Shown here in pieces: positions 44,699 to 52,662 of a DNA stretch of 64,000 nt. The stretch spans positions 558,001 to 622,000 of the forward strand of contig NZ_JAHHZO010000002.1 in assembly GCF_018760785.1 (NCBI RefSeq), given 5' to 3'. The notes under the pieces were generated by a model. It saw only the letters and a list, made by a program, of their open reading frames with translations. It was not told where the DNA came from and did not search any database. Each line of letters opens with the position of its first letter. Position 1 is the stretch's first letter. The position numbers were made by a program, and so were the translations under genes. This DNA comes from Rhizobium sp. CSW-27 (GTDB lineage Bacteria; Pseudomonadota; Alphaproteobacteria; Rhizobiales; Rhizobiaceae).

Positions 44699-45927
44699 TG
44701 GTATCTGTCATCGACCAGCTTGGTTCATCCGCAGGCGATAGTGCCGCGCGATCCTCCGGTCAATCCGCCAGCCTTCCGCGCCATGTCGATTTGCTGATTG
44801 TCGGCGGTGGTATCATGGGCCTGTGGGCGGCGGTGAAGGCTGAACGGCAGGGCATCCGTACCCTGCTGCTCGATGCCGTGCGCCCGGCGTCGGGCGCGAG
44901 CGGCGGCCTGCTCGGGGCGCTGATGCCGCACATGCCGGACCGGTTCGGCGAAAAGAAGAAATTCCAGTTCGATGCGCTGATCACCCTGGAGGACGAGGTG
45001 CGGCGGCTGGAGGCGGAGACCGGTCTATCCTGCGGCTATCGCCGCTGCGGCCGCATCATTCCACTGCCGAAGCCGCATCTGCGCCCGATTGCCGCACGCC
45101 ACGGGCTGGATGCCGCCGAACACTGGCGGGCGGGCGACCGGCACTTTGCCTGGAGATTGCTGGATGCCTCGCCGGATGCGGGCTGGGTGCAGCCGCAGGC
45201 GGGACCGGCGGGCTTTGTCCACGACACGCTGGCGGCGCGGGTTTCACCCCGCGCCCTGACCGCTGCGCTGCTCGCCGCCATTCATGGCAGCCACTATGTG
45301 CAGCGGGTCGACGGGCAGAGGGTGGTATCGCTGGAGAGGGACGCCGCCGTCCTGCAAACCGGCGAGCGCATCGGCTTCGGCCATATCATCATTGCGGCCG
45401 GCACCGGCTCCTTTGCCCTGCTGGAACGGCTGGGCGGGGCGGGGGCTGTGCCGCTGGTGCGGCCGCTGGGCAGCGCGGTCAAGGGGCAGGCGGCTCTCCT
45501 CAAGGCGGATGTCGATCCGGGCCGGCCGGTGATCTTCCTCAACGGGCTCTATGTCGTTGCCCATGAGGGCGGCCATGTGGCGATCGGCAGTACCAGCGAG
45601 GATCGATTCGAGGACGGCGTCTCCACGGATGAACAGCTGGAAGGACTGATCGCCCGTGCACGCGAATTGTCACCGGATCTTCAGGTTGCATCGGTTGTGG
45701 AGCGCTGGGCCGGATTGCGGCCGAAGGCGGTCGACCGCGATCCGATGGTGGGGCCGCATCCGGATTGTGCGCAAGTGATTGCTTTGACTGGCGGCTTCAA
45801 GGTTAGCTTCGGCCTGGCCCACCGGCTGGCCGATGCGGCGCTCGCTGCCCTCAGCGGTCAGCCCGCTGACATGCCCCGGTCATTCACCCTGTCGCACCAT
45901 CTTGAGGTTGCAGGAATGCGAGCGTAA
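44698..45927 (+). CDS. FAD-dependent DAO-type oxidoreductase (possible MnmC(o) counterpart)
   Basis: 409 residues. The FAD motif is VDLLIVGGGIMGLWAAVKAERQG, followed by RPASGASGGLLGALMPHMPDR, a DAO-family pattern, and a C-terminal ALTGGFKVSFGLAHRLAD. The start is uncertain: a TTG at 44698 with AGGA before it is used, since no ATG precedes the FAD motif. Divergent from mnmD; in many Rhizobiales this oxidoreductase is the neighbour of stand-alone MnmD and could supply the oxidative half of MnmC. It could also be a glycine- or D-amino-acid-oxidase-like enzyme of other use. Confidence 0.8.
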   Translation: MVSVIDQLGSSAGDSAARSSGQSASLPRHVDLLIVGGGIMGLWAAVKAERQGIRTLLLDAVRPASGASGGLLGALMPHMPDRFGEKKKFQFDALITLEDEVRRLEAETGLSCGYRRCGRIIPLPKPHLRPIAARHGLDAAEHWRAGDRHFAWRLLDASPDAGWVQPQAGPAGFVHDTLAARVSPRALTAALLAAIHGSHYVQRVDGQRVVSLERDAAVLQTGERIGFGHIIIAAGTGSFALLERLGGAGAVPLVRPLGSAVKGQAALLKADVDPGRPVIFLNGLYVVAHEGGHVAIGSTSEDRFEDGVSTDEQLEGLIARARELSPDLQVASVVERWAGLRPKAVDRDPMVGPHPDCAQVIALTGGFKVSFGLAHRLADAALAALSGQPADMPRSFTLSHHLEVAGMRA

Positions 45928-46019
45928 CTCCCATCCCGCGTCGTTAATCTGTCACGCAAATCGCCTAGATGCTTGCCGCAAGGAAGCTGTGCGGGGGCAA
46001 GGCGAGAGAAAGGTGACGG

Positions 46020-46727
46020 ATGCGCTACGCCATCAATTATACCCCGTCGGCGGGTGATCCGCTGACGCTTGCAGCCGCACAGTGGCTCGGCCGCAACGCG
46101 TTTTCCGGCGAGGCCATGGAGCCACCGGCCACCCGCGACCTTGGCCTGCACGAAATCGCCTTCAACACGGCGGTGCCGCGCCGCTACGGCTTTCACGGCA
46201 CGCTGAAGCCGCCGTTCCGGCTGGCCGAGGGCGTTTCGGAACCGCTTTTGCTGCGCAACCTCATGCATTTTGCCGGACAGCACGAGCGCGTACGGCTTCC
46301 GAAGCTGGAGGTCGTTCGTCTCGGCAACCGTTTCGCACTGGGGCCGAGCGAGCATTCGGAGCCGCTGCATCTGCTGGCCGGTGCCGTCGTGCAGCATTTC
46401 GATGCGTTTCGCGCGCCGCTGACCGAGGCCGAGCTGGAGCGGGCCGATCCCGGCCATCTTTCGGCCGCCCAGTTCGCCAATCTCTATCGCTTCGGTCATC
46501 CGCACGTGATGGACGAGTTCCGCTTCCACATGACGCTGACCGGGCCGCTCGGCCCGCAGGAGATCGGCCGCTTCGAAAAGGTGCTGCGCCGCCATTTCGA
46601 GCCGTTCCTGGAGCGTCCGCTCGAAATCGCCAATCTGGCGCTTTTCGTGGAAAACGAGCCCGGCGCTCCCTTCCTCGTGCATTCGCTGCATCCGCTCGGC
46701 AGCGTGATGTCGCGCAAGATCGCCTGA
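46020..46727 (+). CDS. DUF1045 protein, 2H phosphoesterase-like
   Basis: 235 residues. Two HxT motifs, FHGTLK (H59, T61) and FHMTLTG (H170, T172), mark the 2H phosphoesterase fold, whose members hydrolyse cyclic nucleotide or phosphonate-linked cyclic phosphates. DUF1045 genes are usually found in phosphonate (phn) operons; here it leads into the purine catabolism operon, 89 bases before puuE, with no phn genes in view. Whether it serves purine or phosphonate metabolism is open. The start at 46020 follows a GGTGACGG stretch. Confidence 0.85.
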   Translation: MRYAINYTPSAGDPLTLAAAQWLGRNAFSGEAMEPPATRDLGLHEIAFNTAVPRRYGFHGTLKPPFRLAEGVSEPLLLRNLMHFAGQHERVRLPKLEVVRLGNRFALGPSEHSEPLHLLAGAVVQHFDAFRAPLTEAELERADPGHLSAAQFANLYRFGHPHVMDEFRFHMTLTGPLGPQEIGRFEKVLRRHFEPFLERPLEIANLALFVENEPGAPFLVHSLHPLGSVMSRKIA

Positions 46728-46815
46728 ACCGATCCTGTTTGCAGTGCAACGGAACGTCTCGACATTTGCGGCGTGAGTGCTACCGTCAGGGCCTTGTTTC
46801 AGAAGGTGATTTTCG

Positions 46816-47739
46816 ATGGTGGCAGACGCTTATCCGCGCAATCTCGTTGGTTATGGCCGCAATATCCCGGACCCGAAATGGCCGGGCGGTGCGCATGTGG
46901 CCGTTCAGTTCGTCATCAATTACGAGGAAGGCGGCGAAAGCTGCATCCTGGATGGCGATCCGGCCTCGGAAAACCTGCTGTCGGAAATCGTCGGTGCCGC
47001 CGCCTGGCCGGGCCAGCGCAACCTCAACATGGAAAGCATCTACGAATACGGCTCGCGCGCCGGCTTCTGGCGCCTGCACCGCCTGTTCACGGGCCTCAAC
47101 GTGCCCTGCACGGTCTATGGCGTGACGCTGGCCATGCTGCGCAACCCCGATGCGGTGGCGGCAATGAACGAAGCCGGCTGGGAAATCGCCAGCCACGGTT
47201 ATCGCTGGCACGAATACAAGGATTATCCCGAAGAACTCGAACGCCAGCATATTCTCGATGCCGTGCGCCTTCACACGGAGGTGGCGGGTGAGCGCCCCTA
47301 TGGCATGTACCAGGGCAAGCCCTCGACCAATACGCTCAGACTGGTGCAGGAGGAGGGCGGTTTCCTCTATTCTTCCGACAGTTACGCGGACGACCTGCCC
47401 TTCTGGGTGAAGGGTGTGGACGACAAGCCGTTCCTGATCATTCCCTACACGCTTGATGCCAATGACATGCGTTTTGCGACGCCGCAGGGTTTCAACTCCG
47501 GCGACCAGTTCTATACTTACCTGAAGGACACGTTCGACGCGCTCTATGCGGAAGGCCAGGAAGGCGCACCGAAGATGATGTCCGTCGGCCTGCACTGCCG
47601 CCTTGTCGGTCGTCCGGGCCGTATCGCCGCGCTGAAGCGCTTCATGGAATATGTGCTCGGCCACGAGAAGGTATGGATCCCGAAACGCATCGAGATCGCC
47701 CGTCACTGGCACGAGCACCACAAGCCGGATGGCATCTGA
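46816..47739 (+). CDS. puuE: Allantoinase PuuE (polysaccharide deacetylase family)
   Basis: Metal-independent-type allantoinase, 307 residues. It opens S-allantoin to allantoate and belongs to the NodB/polysaccharide-deacetylase fold, not the zinc amidohydrolases. Family hallmarks visible are YPRNLVGYGRNIPDPKWPGGA, VQFVINYEEGGE, NMESIYEYGSRAGFWRLHRLF, ASHGYRWHEYKDY and MSVGLHCRLVGRPGR. The start has an AGAAGGTG site. It is followed two bases later by uraD. Confidence 0.95.
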   Translation: MVADAYPRNLVGYGRNIPDPKWPGGAHVAVQFVINYEEGGESCILDGDPASENLLSEIVGAAAWPGQRNLNMESIYEYGSRAGFWRLHRLFTGLNVPCTVYGVTLAMLRNPDAVAAMNEAGWEIASHGYRWHEYKDYPEELERQHILDAVRLHTEVAGERPYGMYQGKPSTNTLRLVQEEGGFLYSSDSYADDLPFWVKGVDDKPFLIIPYTLDANDMRFATPQGFNSGDQFYTYLKDTFDALYAEGQEGAPKMMSVGLHCRLVGRPGRIAALKRFMEYVLGHEKVWIPKRIEIARHWHEHHKPDGI

Positions 47740-47741
47740 TC

Positions 47742-48239
47742 ATGCAAAGAGCCGAATTTGTCGACCGCTTCGGCGGCGTCTTTGAACACTCGCCCTTCAT
47801 CGCCGAGCGTGCCTATGACGATGATCTCGTGCGCGGCGAGCACCTGACGGTGGATCGCGTGCATGCGGCACTCGTCGCCGTCTTCCGGGTCGCGAGCGAG
47901 GAGGAGAGGCTCGGCGTGCTGCGCGCCCATCCGGATCTCGCCGGAAAGCTCGCCATTGCCGGCGAGCTGACGGAGGACAGTCGCAAGGAGCAGGCGGGCG
48001 CCGGGCTCGACAGGCTGAGCCCGGAAGAGCACGCTCGCTTCACCGAACTCAACACCGCCTATATGCAGAAATTCGGCTTTCCCTTCATCATCGCCGTGAA
48101 GGGGCTGACGAAGGACGATATTCTCGCCGCCTTCGAGAAGCGCATCCACAACAGCCGCACCCAGGAATTTGCCACCGCCTGCGGCCAGGTGGAGCGTATC
48201 GCACTGTTGCGGCTGGAAGGCCTGCTGCCGTCGGCGTGA
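47742..48239 (+). CDS. uraD: 2-oxo-4-hydroxy-4-carboxy-5-ureidoimidazoline (OHCU) decarboxylase
   Basis: 165 residues. It decarboxylates OHCU, from HIU hydrolase, stereospecifically to S-allantoin. Family motifs are FVDRFGGVFEHSPFIAERAY, the catalytic-His loop in RAHPDLAGKLA, and KFGFPFIIAVKGLTKDDIL near the C-terminus. Starts two bases after the puuE stop, so translation is coupled. The HepT/MntA pair begins 33 bases downstream and separates it from allA. Confidence 0.95.
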   Translation: MQRAEFVDRFGGVFEHSPFIAERAYDDDLVRGEHLTVDRVHAALVAVFRVASEEERLGVLRAHPDLAGKLAIAGELTEDSRKEQAGAGLDRLSPEEHARFTELNTAYMQKFGFPFIIAVKGLTKDDILAAFEKRIHNSRTQEFATACGQVERIALLRLEGLLPSA

Positions 48240-48272
48240 GAATAATGTAGGATCCTCCGACAGGAGTTCATC

Positions 48273-48563
48273 ATGCGCCCATCGGACGTGCTGGAAAAAA
48301 ACAGGGACCGTATTCGGCAGCTCGTGGTGCAGCACCATGCTGCCAATCCACGTGTGTTCGGCTCCGTCGCCCGTGGAGAGGATCGGGAGGATAGCGACCT
48401 CGACATTCTGGTCGATACTCTGGAGGAGACGACCCTTTTTGATCTCGGCGGCTTGCAGCATGATCTGGAAAGCTTGCTGCAGATGCGTGTCGATCTTGCC
48501 ACCAGCAAAGGGCTGCGACCAAGGGTCAGAGACCGTGTTCTGGCCGAGGCCGTTGCTATATGA
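48273..48563 (+). CDS. mntA: MntA-type nucleotidyltransferase antitoxin
   Basis: 96 residues, minimal nucleotidyltransferase. The catalytic pattern GSx10DxD is intact: G30-S31 and D42/D44 in FGSVARGEDREDSDLDILV. In characterised systems MntA transfers AMP to the HepT toxin and silences it. Own AGGAG ribosome site; its stop overlaps the hepT start by four bases. The pair is inserted between uraD and allA of the purine operon. Codon use is slightly less GC-biased here, in keeping with transfer. Confidence 0.9.
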   Translation: MRPSDVLEKNRDRIRQLVVQHHAANPRVFGSVARGEDREDSDLDILVDTLEETTLFDLGGLQHDLESLLQMRVDLATSKGLRPRVRDRVLAEAVAI

Positions 48564-48928
48564 CGTTCGATCGCAGCCGCCTTCTCGATCACATTGAGCA
48601 AATGGAAGATGCCGCACAACAGGCAACGGACTTCGTGATGGGCTTGGACAAATCCAAGTTTCTGACCGATACGAAAAGCCAGATGGCGGTTTCCATGGCC
48701 TTGGTCATTCTGGCGGAAGCTGTCACCCGTATTCTGAAAATCCATCCTCATATTGCAGAGGATCATCCAGAAATTCCCTGGATGAAGATCAAGAGTATGC
48801 GTAACCTCATGGCCCATGATTACTTCGAATTGGAATTCGAAGTCGTTTGGAAGACGGTGAATGAGGATCTCCCGCAACTTCTCTCCCAGCTTCGTGCATT
48901 GCGCCAGATCCGCGCCCAAGGTGAATAA
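48560..48928 (+). CDS. hepT: HepT-type HEPN toxin (DUF86)
   Basis: 122-residue all-helical HEPN protein. The ribonuclease motif Rx4HxY is intact in RNLMAHDYFE (R81, H86, Y88), the residue that MntA-type antitoxins adenylylate. Overlaps mntA (ATGA). The purine operon continues only six bases later with allA, whose ribosome site lies inside the last codons of hepT. The overlap suggests that allA is translated from a transcript that also carries the toxin. Confidence 0.9.
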   Translation: MTFDRSRLLDHIEQMEDAAQQATDFVMGLDKSKFLTDTKSQMAVSMALVILAEAVTRILKIHPHIAEDHPEIPWMKIKSMRNLMAHDYFELEFEVVWKTVNEDLPQLLSQLRALRQIRAQGE

Positions 48929-48934
48929 TCCGAA

Positions 48935-49441
48935 ATGCCCAAGACACTTCCCATCCGTCCGCTGACGCGCGACGCCTTCCTGCCCTTCGGCCATGTGATC
49001 GAGGCCGAGCCTTCCTCCATGAAGCTGATCAATGGCGGCAATACCGAGCGGTTTCATGGACTGGCGGAAGCTGAGGCAAAGGGTGAGGGCGCCCGCGTGA
49101 TCCTCAACATCTTCCGCGGCAAGCCGCGCGCTTTTCCGTACGAGCTGACGATGATGGAGCGCCACCCCTTCGGCAGCCAGAGTTTTTCACCGCTGAACGG
49201 CAGGCCTTATCTCGTGGTCGTGTCGGCGGATGAGAACGGCTGTCCCGGAGTGCCGCAGGTGTTTCTGGCGCGAGGGGATCAGGGTGTGAACTACCGCGCC
49301 AATGTCTGGCATCATCCGTTGATGACGATTGATGCCGTCTCGGATTTTCTGGTTGTCGATCGCGACGGGCCGGGCAACAATCTGGAGGAATTTTTCTTTG
49401 ATGAACCCTTCGTCATCACCGCACCCAGCATCAGCGAGTAG
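48935..49441 (+). CDS. allA: Ureidoglycolate lyase
   Basis: 168 residues. It splits S-ureidoglycolate into glyoxylate and urea, the last step of this branch. Family marks visible are LTRDAFLPFGHVIEAE, NGGNTERFHGLAEAE, ERHPFGSQSFSPL, and YRANVWHHPLM with the conserved His pair. Starts six bases after hepT and three bases before uraH. An enzyme making ureidoglycolate from allantoate is not present in the operon. Confidence 0.95.
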   Translation: MPKTLPIRPLTRDAFLPFGHVIEAEPSSMKLINGGNTERFHGLAEAEAKGEGARVILNIFRGKPRAFPYELTMMERHPFGSQSFSPLNGRPYLVVVSADENGCPGVPQVFLARGDQGVNYRANVWHHPLMTIDAVSDFLVVDRDGPGNNLEEFFFDEPFVITAPSISE

Positions 49442-49444
49442 GCC

Positions 49445-49801
49445 ATGACCGGATTGACCACCCATGTTCTCGACACCGCCCTTGGCAAACCCGCCGAGGG
49501 GCTCGTGATCGATCTTTATCACCTGGAGGGCGAGGGCCGTTCGCATCTGAAGACGGTCATCACCAATGCCGATGGCCGGGTGGATGGCGGGCCGATCTTG
49601 ATCGGCGACAGCTTTCGCAAGGGGACCTACGAACTGGTCTTCCATGCGGGCGATTATCTGCGCCGCACCGGCACGGCCCTGGCCGATCCCGCCTTTCTGG
49701 ACGTCATTCCGATCCGGTTCGGCATTGCCGATGAGATCAGCCATTATCACGTGCCCCTGCTGATCTCGCCCTACGGCTACTCCACCTATCGCGGTAGCTG
49801 A
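49445..49801 (+). CDS. uraH: 5-hydroxyisourate hydrolase (transthyretin-like)
   Basis: 118 residues. It hydrolyses 5-hydroxyisourate, the PuuD product, to OHCU. The family N-terminus [13 protein letters not shown] and the C-terminal tetrapeptide YRGS, both active-site elements, are intact, together with the His in [17 protein letters not shown]. Coupled to allA (three-base gap) and to the downstream metallophosphoesterase (one-base gap). Confidence 0.96.
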   Translation: MTGLTTHVLDTALGKPAEGLVIDLYHLEGEGRSHLKTVITNADGRVDGGPILIGDSFRKGTYELVFHAGDYLRRTGTALADPAFLDVIPIRFGIADEISHYHVPLLISPYGYSTYRGS

Positions 49802-49802
49802 G

Positions 49803-50549
49803 ATGCGTTTTGCCGTCATCGCCGATATTCACGGAAACTGTGCCGCACTCGAGGCGGTGCTGGCGGATATCGCCGCGCAGGGCATTGCGACAGACAGCAT
49901 CGTCAATCTCGGCGACTGCCTGTCGGGGCCGCTGGACGCCGGGCGGACGGCGGATCTGCTGTTGTCGCTTGACCTTGTGACGGTGCGCGGCAACCACGAC
50001 CGGTATCTGATCGAACACGAGGCGGGACAGATGCATGCCTGGGAAGCGGATGCCTTCCGGCAGTTGACGCCCAAACATCTTGACTGGCTGCGGAGCCTTC
50101 CCTTCTCGCGTGTGTGGCGGGACGAGGTGTTTCTCTGCCATGCGGTGCCGAAGGATGATCACACCTACTGGCTGGAGGAGGTCAAGCCGGATGGCTCCGT
50201 CTGCCTCAAGCCGCTGGTCGAGATCGAGCGTCTGGCAGGCGGCATTTCGCAGTCGCTGATCCTCTGTGGCCATTCGCATCTGCCCCGGGCCGTGCGCCTG
50301 TCAGAGGGGCGGCTGATCGTCAATCCCGGCAGCGTCGGCTGTCCGGCCTATGACGACGACACGCCGTATTATCATCGCGTGGAGGCCGGTACGCCGATGG
50401 CGTCCTATGCGATCTGCGAGCGACATGCCGGTGCTTGGTCGGTCACCTTCCGGCTGGTGCCCTACGACCACATGAGCCAGTCAAGGCTGGCGGCTGCGAA
50501 CGGCCGCCCCGCCTGGGAAGCGGGGCTGGCGACGGGGTGGTTGGGGTAG
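49803..50549 (+). CDS. Metallophosphoesterase (calcineurin-like)
   Basis: 248 residues. All metal motifs are visible: DIHGN near the N-terminus, NLGDCLSGPL, VRGNHDRYL, a His in LCHAVPKDD, and CGHSHLPRAV. Probably a small-molecule or nucleotide phosphodiesterase of the YfcE-like group. Starts one base after uraH, so it belongs to the purine operon by expression, though no known purine step needs it. It ends just before the repeat at 50570. Confidence 0.88.
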   Translation: MRFAVIADIHGNCAALEAVLADIAAQGIATDSIVNLGDCLSGPLDAGRTADLLLSLDLVTVRGNHDRYLIEHEAGQMHAWEADAFRQLTPKHLDWLRSLPFSRVWRDEVFLCHAVPKDDHTYWLEEVKPDGSVCLKPLVEIERLAGGISQSLILCGHSHLPRAVRLSEGRLIVNPGSVGCPAYDDDTPYYHRVEAGTPMASYAICERHAGAWSVTFRLVPYDHMSQSRLAAANGRPAWEAGLATGWLG

Positions 50550-50569
50550 GCGGAACGAGAATTGCGTAG

Positions 50570-50803
50570 CCCCCTCATCCGCCCTTCGGGCACCTTCTCC
50601 CCGCTGGGGAGAAGGGGTGTTTGGCACCGCATGCGCTCCCTCTCCGACGGTCATGCGTTGTCGCTACGTGCATGAGCGGTGGGAAGGGGCTGGTCCGGGG
50701 GCGCAAGTTCAGCAAGCTGTAGGGCTAAACGTTGTCTCTGACGGTACAGCGCGCTCTCCCTTCTCCCCTCGGGGAGAAGGTGCCCGAAGGGCGGATGAGG
50801 GGG
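50570..50803. repeat. Composite repeat element, copy 2 (234 bp, inverted ends)
   Basis: Same design as the copy at 10297-10527: inverted ends starting CCCCCTCATCCGCCC, hairpins TTCTCCCC/GGGGAGAA in each end, and a homologous core with ACGGTCATGCG, GTGCATGAGCGG, CGCAAGTTCAGCAAG and GTCTCTGACGGTACAGCGCG. The cores differ by point changes and small indels, so the copies are not recent. Lies between the purine operon and the convergent lldD gene. Confidence 0.85.
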
Positions 50804-50839
50804 CGGCCCCGAAGCCGGGCATTCGAAAACGGACTGCCC

Positions 50840-51985
50840 TCAATACGGGCAATGCGCAATCACGCCGCGGTCCACCGTCCTGATGTCCCGCTTGCCGCAG
50901 AGCGCCATGGTGATATCCATCTCCTTGGCGATGATGCTGAGCGCCAGTTCGACGCCTTCCTTGCCCATGGCGCCGAGGCCATAGAGGAAGGGGCGGCCGA
51001 TATAGGTGCCCTTGGCGCCGAGCGCGACCGCTTTCAGCACATCCTGGCCGGAGCGGATGCCGCTGTCGAGATGCACCTCGATGCGGTCGCCGACGGCCTC
51101 GACGATTTTGGGCAGCATGCTGATCGAGGAGGGGGCTCCGTCCAACTGCCGGCCGCCATGGTTGGAGACGATGATGGCATCGGCGCCCGTATCGGCGGCG
51201 GCACGCGCGTCCTCTTCGTCCAGAATGCCCTTGATGATCAGCTTGCCGTTCCAGCGTTCCTTGATCCAGGCGATATCGGCCCAGGAGAGGCGCGGATCGA
51301 ACTGTTCCGCCGTCCAGACGCTGAGCGAAGAGAGGTCGGAGACGTTTTTTGCGTGGCCGACGATATTGCCAAAGCCGTGGCGCTTGGTGCGGGCCATGTC
51401 GAGGCACCATTGCGGCCGGGTCGCCATCTGCCAGATATGCTTCGGCGTGAATTTGGGCGGGGCGGAGAGGCCGTTGCGCAGATCCTTGTGGCGCTGGCCG
51501 AGGATCTGCAGGTCTGCGGTGACGACGAGCGCCGAGCAGCCGGCGCGCTTGGCGCGGTCGATCAGGCTTTCGATGAAGGCGCGGTCCTTCATCACGTAAA
51601 GCTGGAACCAGAAAGGTTTCGAGGTGACAGAGGCGACATCCTCGATCGAGCAGATGCTCATGGTCGACAGCGTGAAGGGCACGCCGAATTCCTCCGCCGC
51701 CTTGGCGGCCAGCATCTCGCCATCGGCATGCTGCATGCCGGTCAGCCCCGTCGGTGCCAGCGCCACGGGCATGGCCACGGGCTGGCCGATCATTTCGCTT
51801 TTCAGCGAGCGGTCCGTCATGTCCACCAGCACGCGCTGGCGCAGCTTGATTGCCTCGAAATCGGATTCGTTTGCCCGGTAGGTGCCCTCGGTCCAGGAGC
51901 CGCTGTCGGCATAATCGAAGAACATTTTCGGCACGCGGCGGCGGGCAAGGGCTTTCAGATCGGCAATCGTCAGTGGCTTGGACAT
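50840..51985 (-). CDS. lldD: FMN-dependent L-lactate (alpha-hydroxyacid) dehydrogenase
   Basis: 381-residue flavoprotein of the LldD/glycolate-oxidase family. The first helix reads LTIADLKALARRRVPKMFFDYADSGSW. FMN and catalytic motifs are LVVTADLQILGQRHKDLRNG, the active-site IIVSNHGGRQLDGAPSS and LDSGIRSGQDVLKAVALGA. The ATG at 51985 fits the family start. Lactate is the standard assignment. Given that allA releases glyoxylate, a 2-hydroxyacid of that pathway is an alternative, but there is no direct evidence. Monocistronic. Confidence 0.9.
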   Translation of the reverse strand: MSKPLTIADLKALARRRVPKMFFDYADSGSWTEGTYRANESDFEAIKLRQRVLVDMTDRSLKSEMIGQPVAMPVALAPTGLTGMQHADGEMLAAKAAEEFGVPFTLSTMSICSIEDVASVTSKPFWFQLYVMKDRAFIESLIDRAKRAGCSALVVTADLQILGQRHKDLRNGLSAPPKFTPKHIWQMATRPQWCLDMARTKRHGFGNIVGHAKNVSDLSSLSVWTAEQFDPRLSWADIAWIKERWNGKLIIKGILDEEDARAAADTGADAIIVSNHGGRQLDGAPSSISMLPKIVEAVGDRIEVHLDSGIRSGQDVLKAVALGAKGTYIGRPFLYGLGAMGKEGVELALSIIAKEMDITMALCGKRDIRTVDRGVIAHCPY

Positions 51986-52142
51986 GGGGTGGGCTTTCCT
52001 CCGAAACTCTTCTCCGACAACTAGCATATGGAGAGCGGGAGGAAAGCGAATTTCAGCTCGGTTGTACCTGCTGTGCGGCTCTGTCACAGGCGGTAAATAG
52101 GTGATATAAGGTGCTTAATTCAGTACTGAAGAAAGACCTTTC

Positions 52143-52388
52143 ATGCAGCGTGTCGAAGCAGAAATCGCTGTTAGCGTCTCCGATCTGAAAAAGAACCCGA
52201 CGGCCGTTGTCGAAAGCGCCGATGGTCACGCCGTCGCGGTGCTGAACCATAACCGTGTGATGGCCTACATGGTGCCCGCCAGCACCTATGAAGCCATGAT
52301 AGACGCGCTGGACGATCAAGCGCTTGTCGATCTGGTGCAGAAGCGAAAGGAAGAACGCGGAATCCCGGTTTCTCTTGATGACCTATAG
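52143..52388 (+). CDS. Phd/YefM-RelB-type antitoxin
   Basis: 81 residues. The N-terminal DNA-binding part reads IAVSVSDLKKNPTAVVESADGHAVAVLNHNRVMAYMVPASTYE, typical of Phd/YefM (StbD) antitoxins, followed by a helical tail that would cover the toxin. It overlaps the toxin start by 11 bases (52378-52388). An AAAGACC site lies before the ATG. Expected to autoregulate with its toxin. Confidence 0.88.
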   Translation: MQRVEAEIAVSVSDLKKNPTAVVESADGHAVAVLNHNRVMAYMVPASTYEAMIDALDDQALVDLVQKRKEERGIPVSLDDL

Positions 52389-52662
52389 GCTGGAATTTCT
52401 TCCGAGTGCTTTGAAGGAATGGGAGAAACTGGGCGCGACCCTTCGCGAACAGTTCAAGAAGAAACTCGCCGAGCGTCTGGTTACGCCGCATGTTCCGGCA
52501 GATCGCCTGAGCGGACTGGCCGACCATTACAAGATCAAGCTGCGTGCTGCGGGTTACAGGCTGGTCTACCGGGTGGAAGACGAGCGTATTACTGTCGTCG
52601 TCGTGGCTGTCGGAAAGCGCGAGCGCTCCGAAGTTTACAAGACAAGCCGAAAGCGGTCATGA
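52378..52662 (+). CDS. RelE/ParE-family toxin
   Basis: 94 residues. Begins TYRLEFLPSALKEWEKLGATLREQFKKKL, the RelE opening, with RLVYRVEDERITVVVVAVGKRER as the conserved beta-strand core and basic residues for mRNA cleavage. Start at 52378, inside the antitoxin. The last six bases overlap the 3' end of the convergent guaD gene. Confidence 0.9.
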   Translation: MTYRLEFLPSALKEWEKLGATLREQFKKKLAERLVTPHVPADRLSGLADHYKIKLRAAGYRLVYRVEDERITVVVVAVGKRERSEVYKTSRKRS

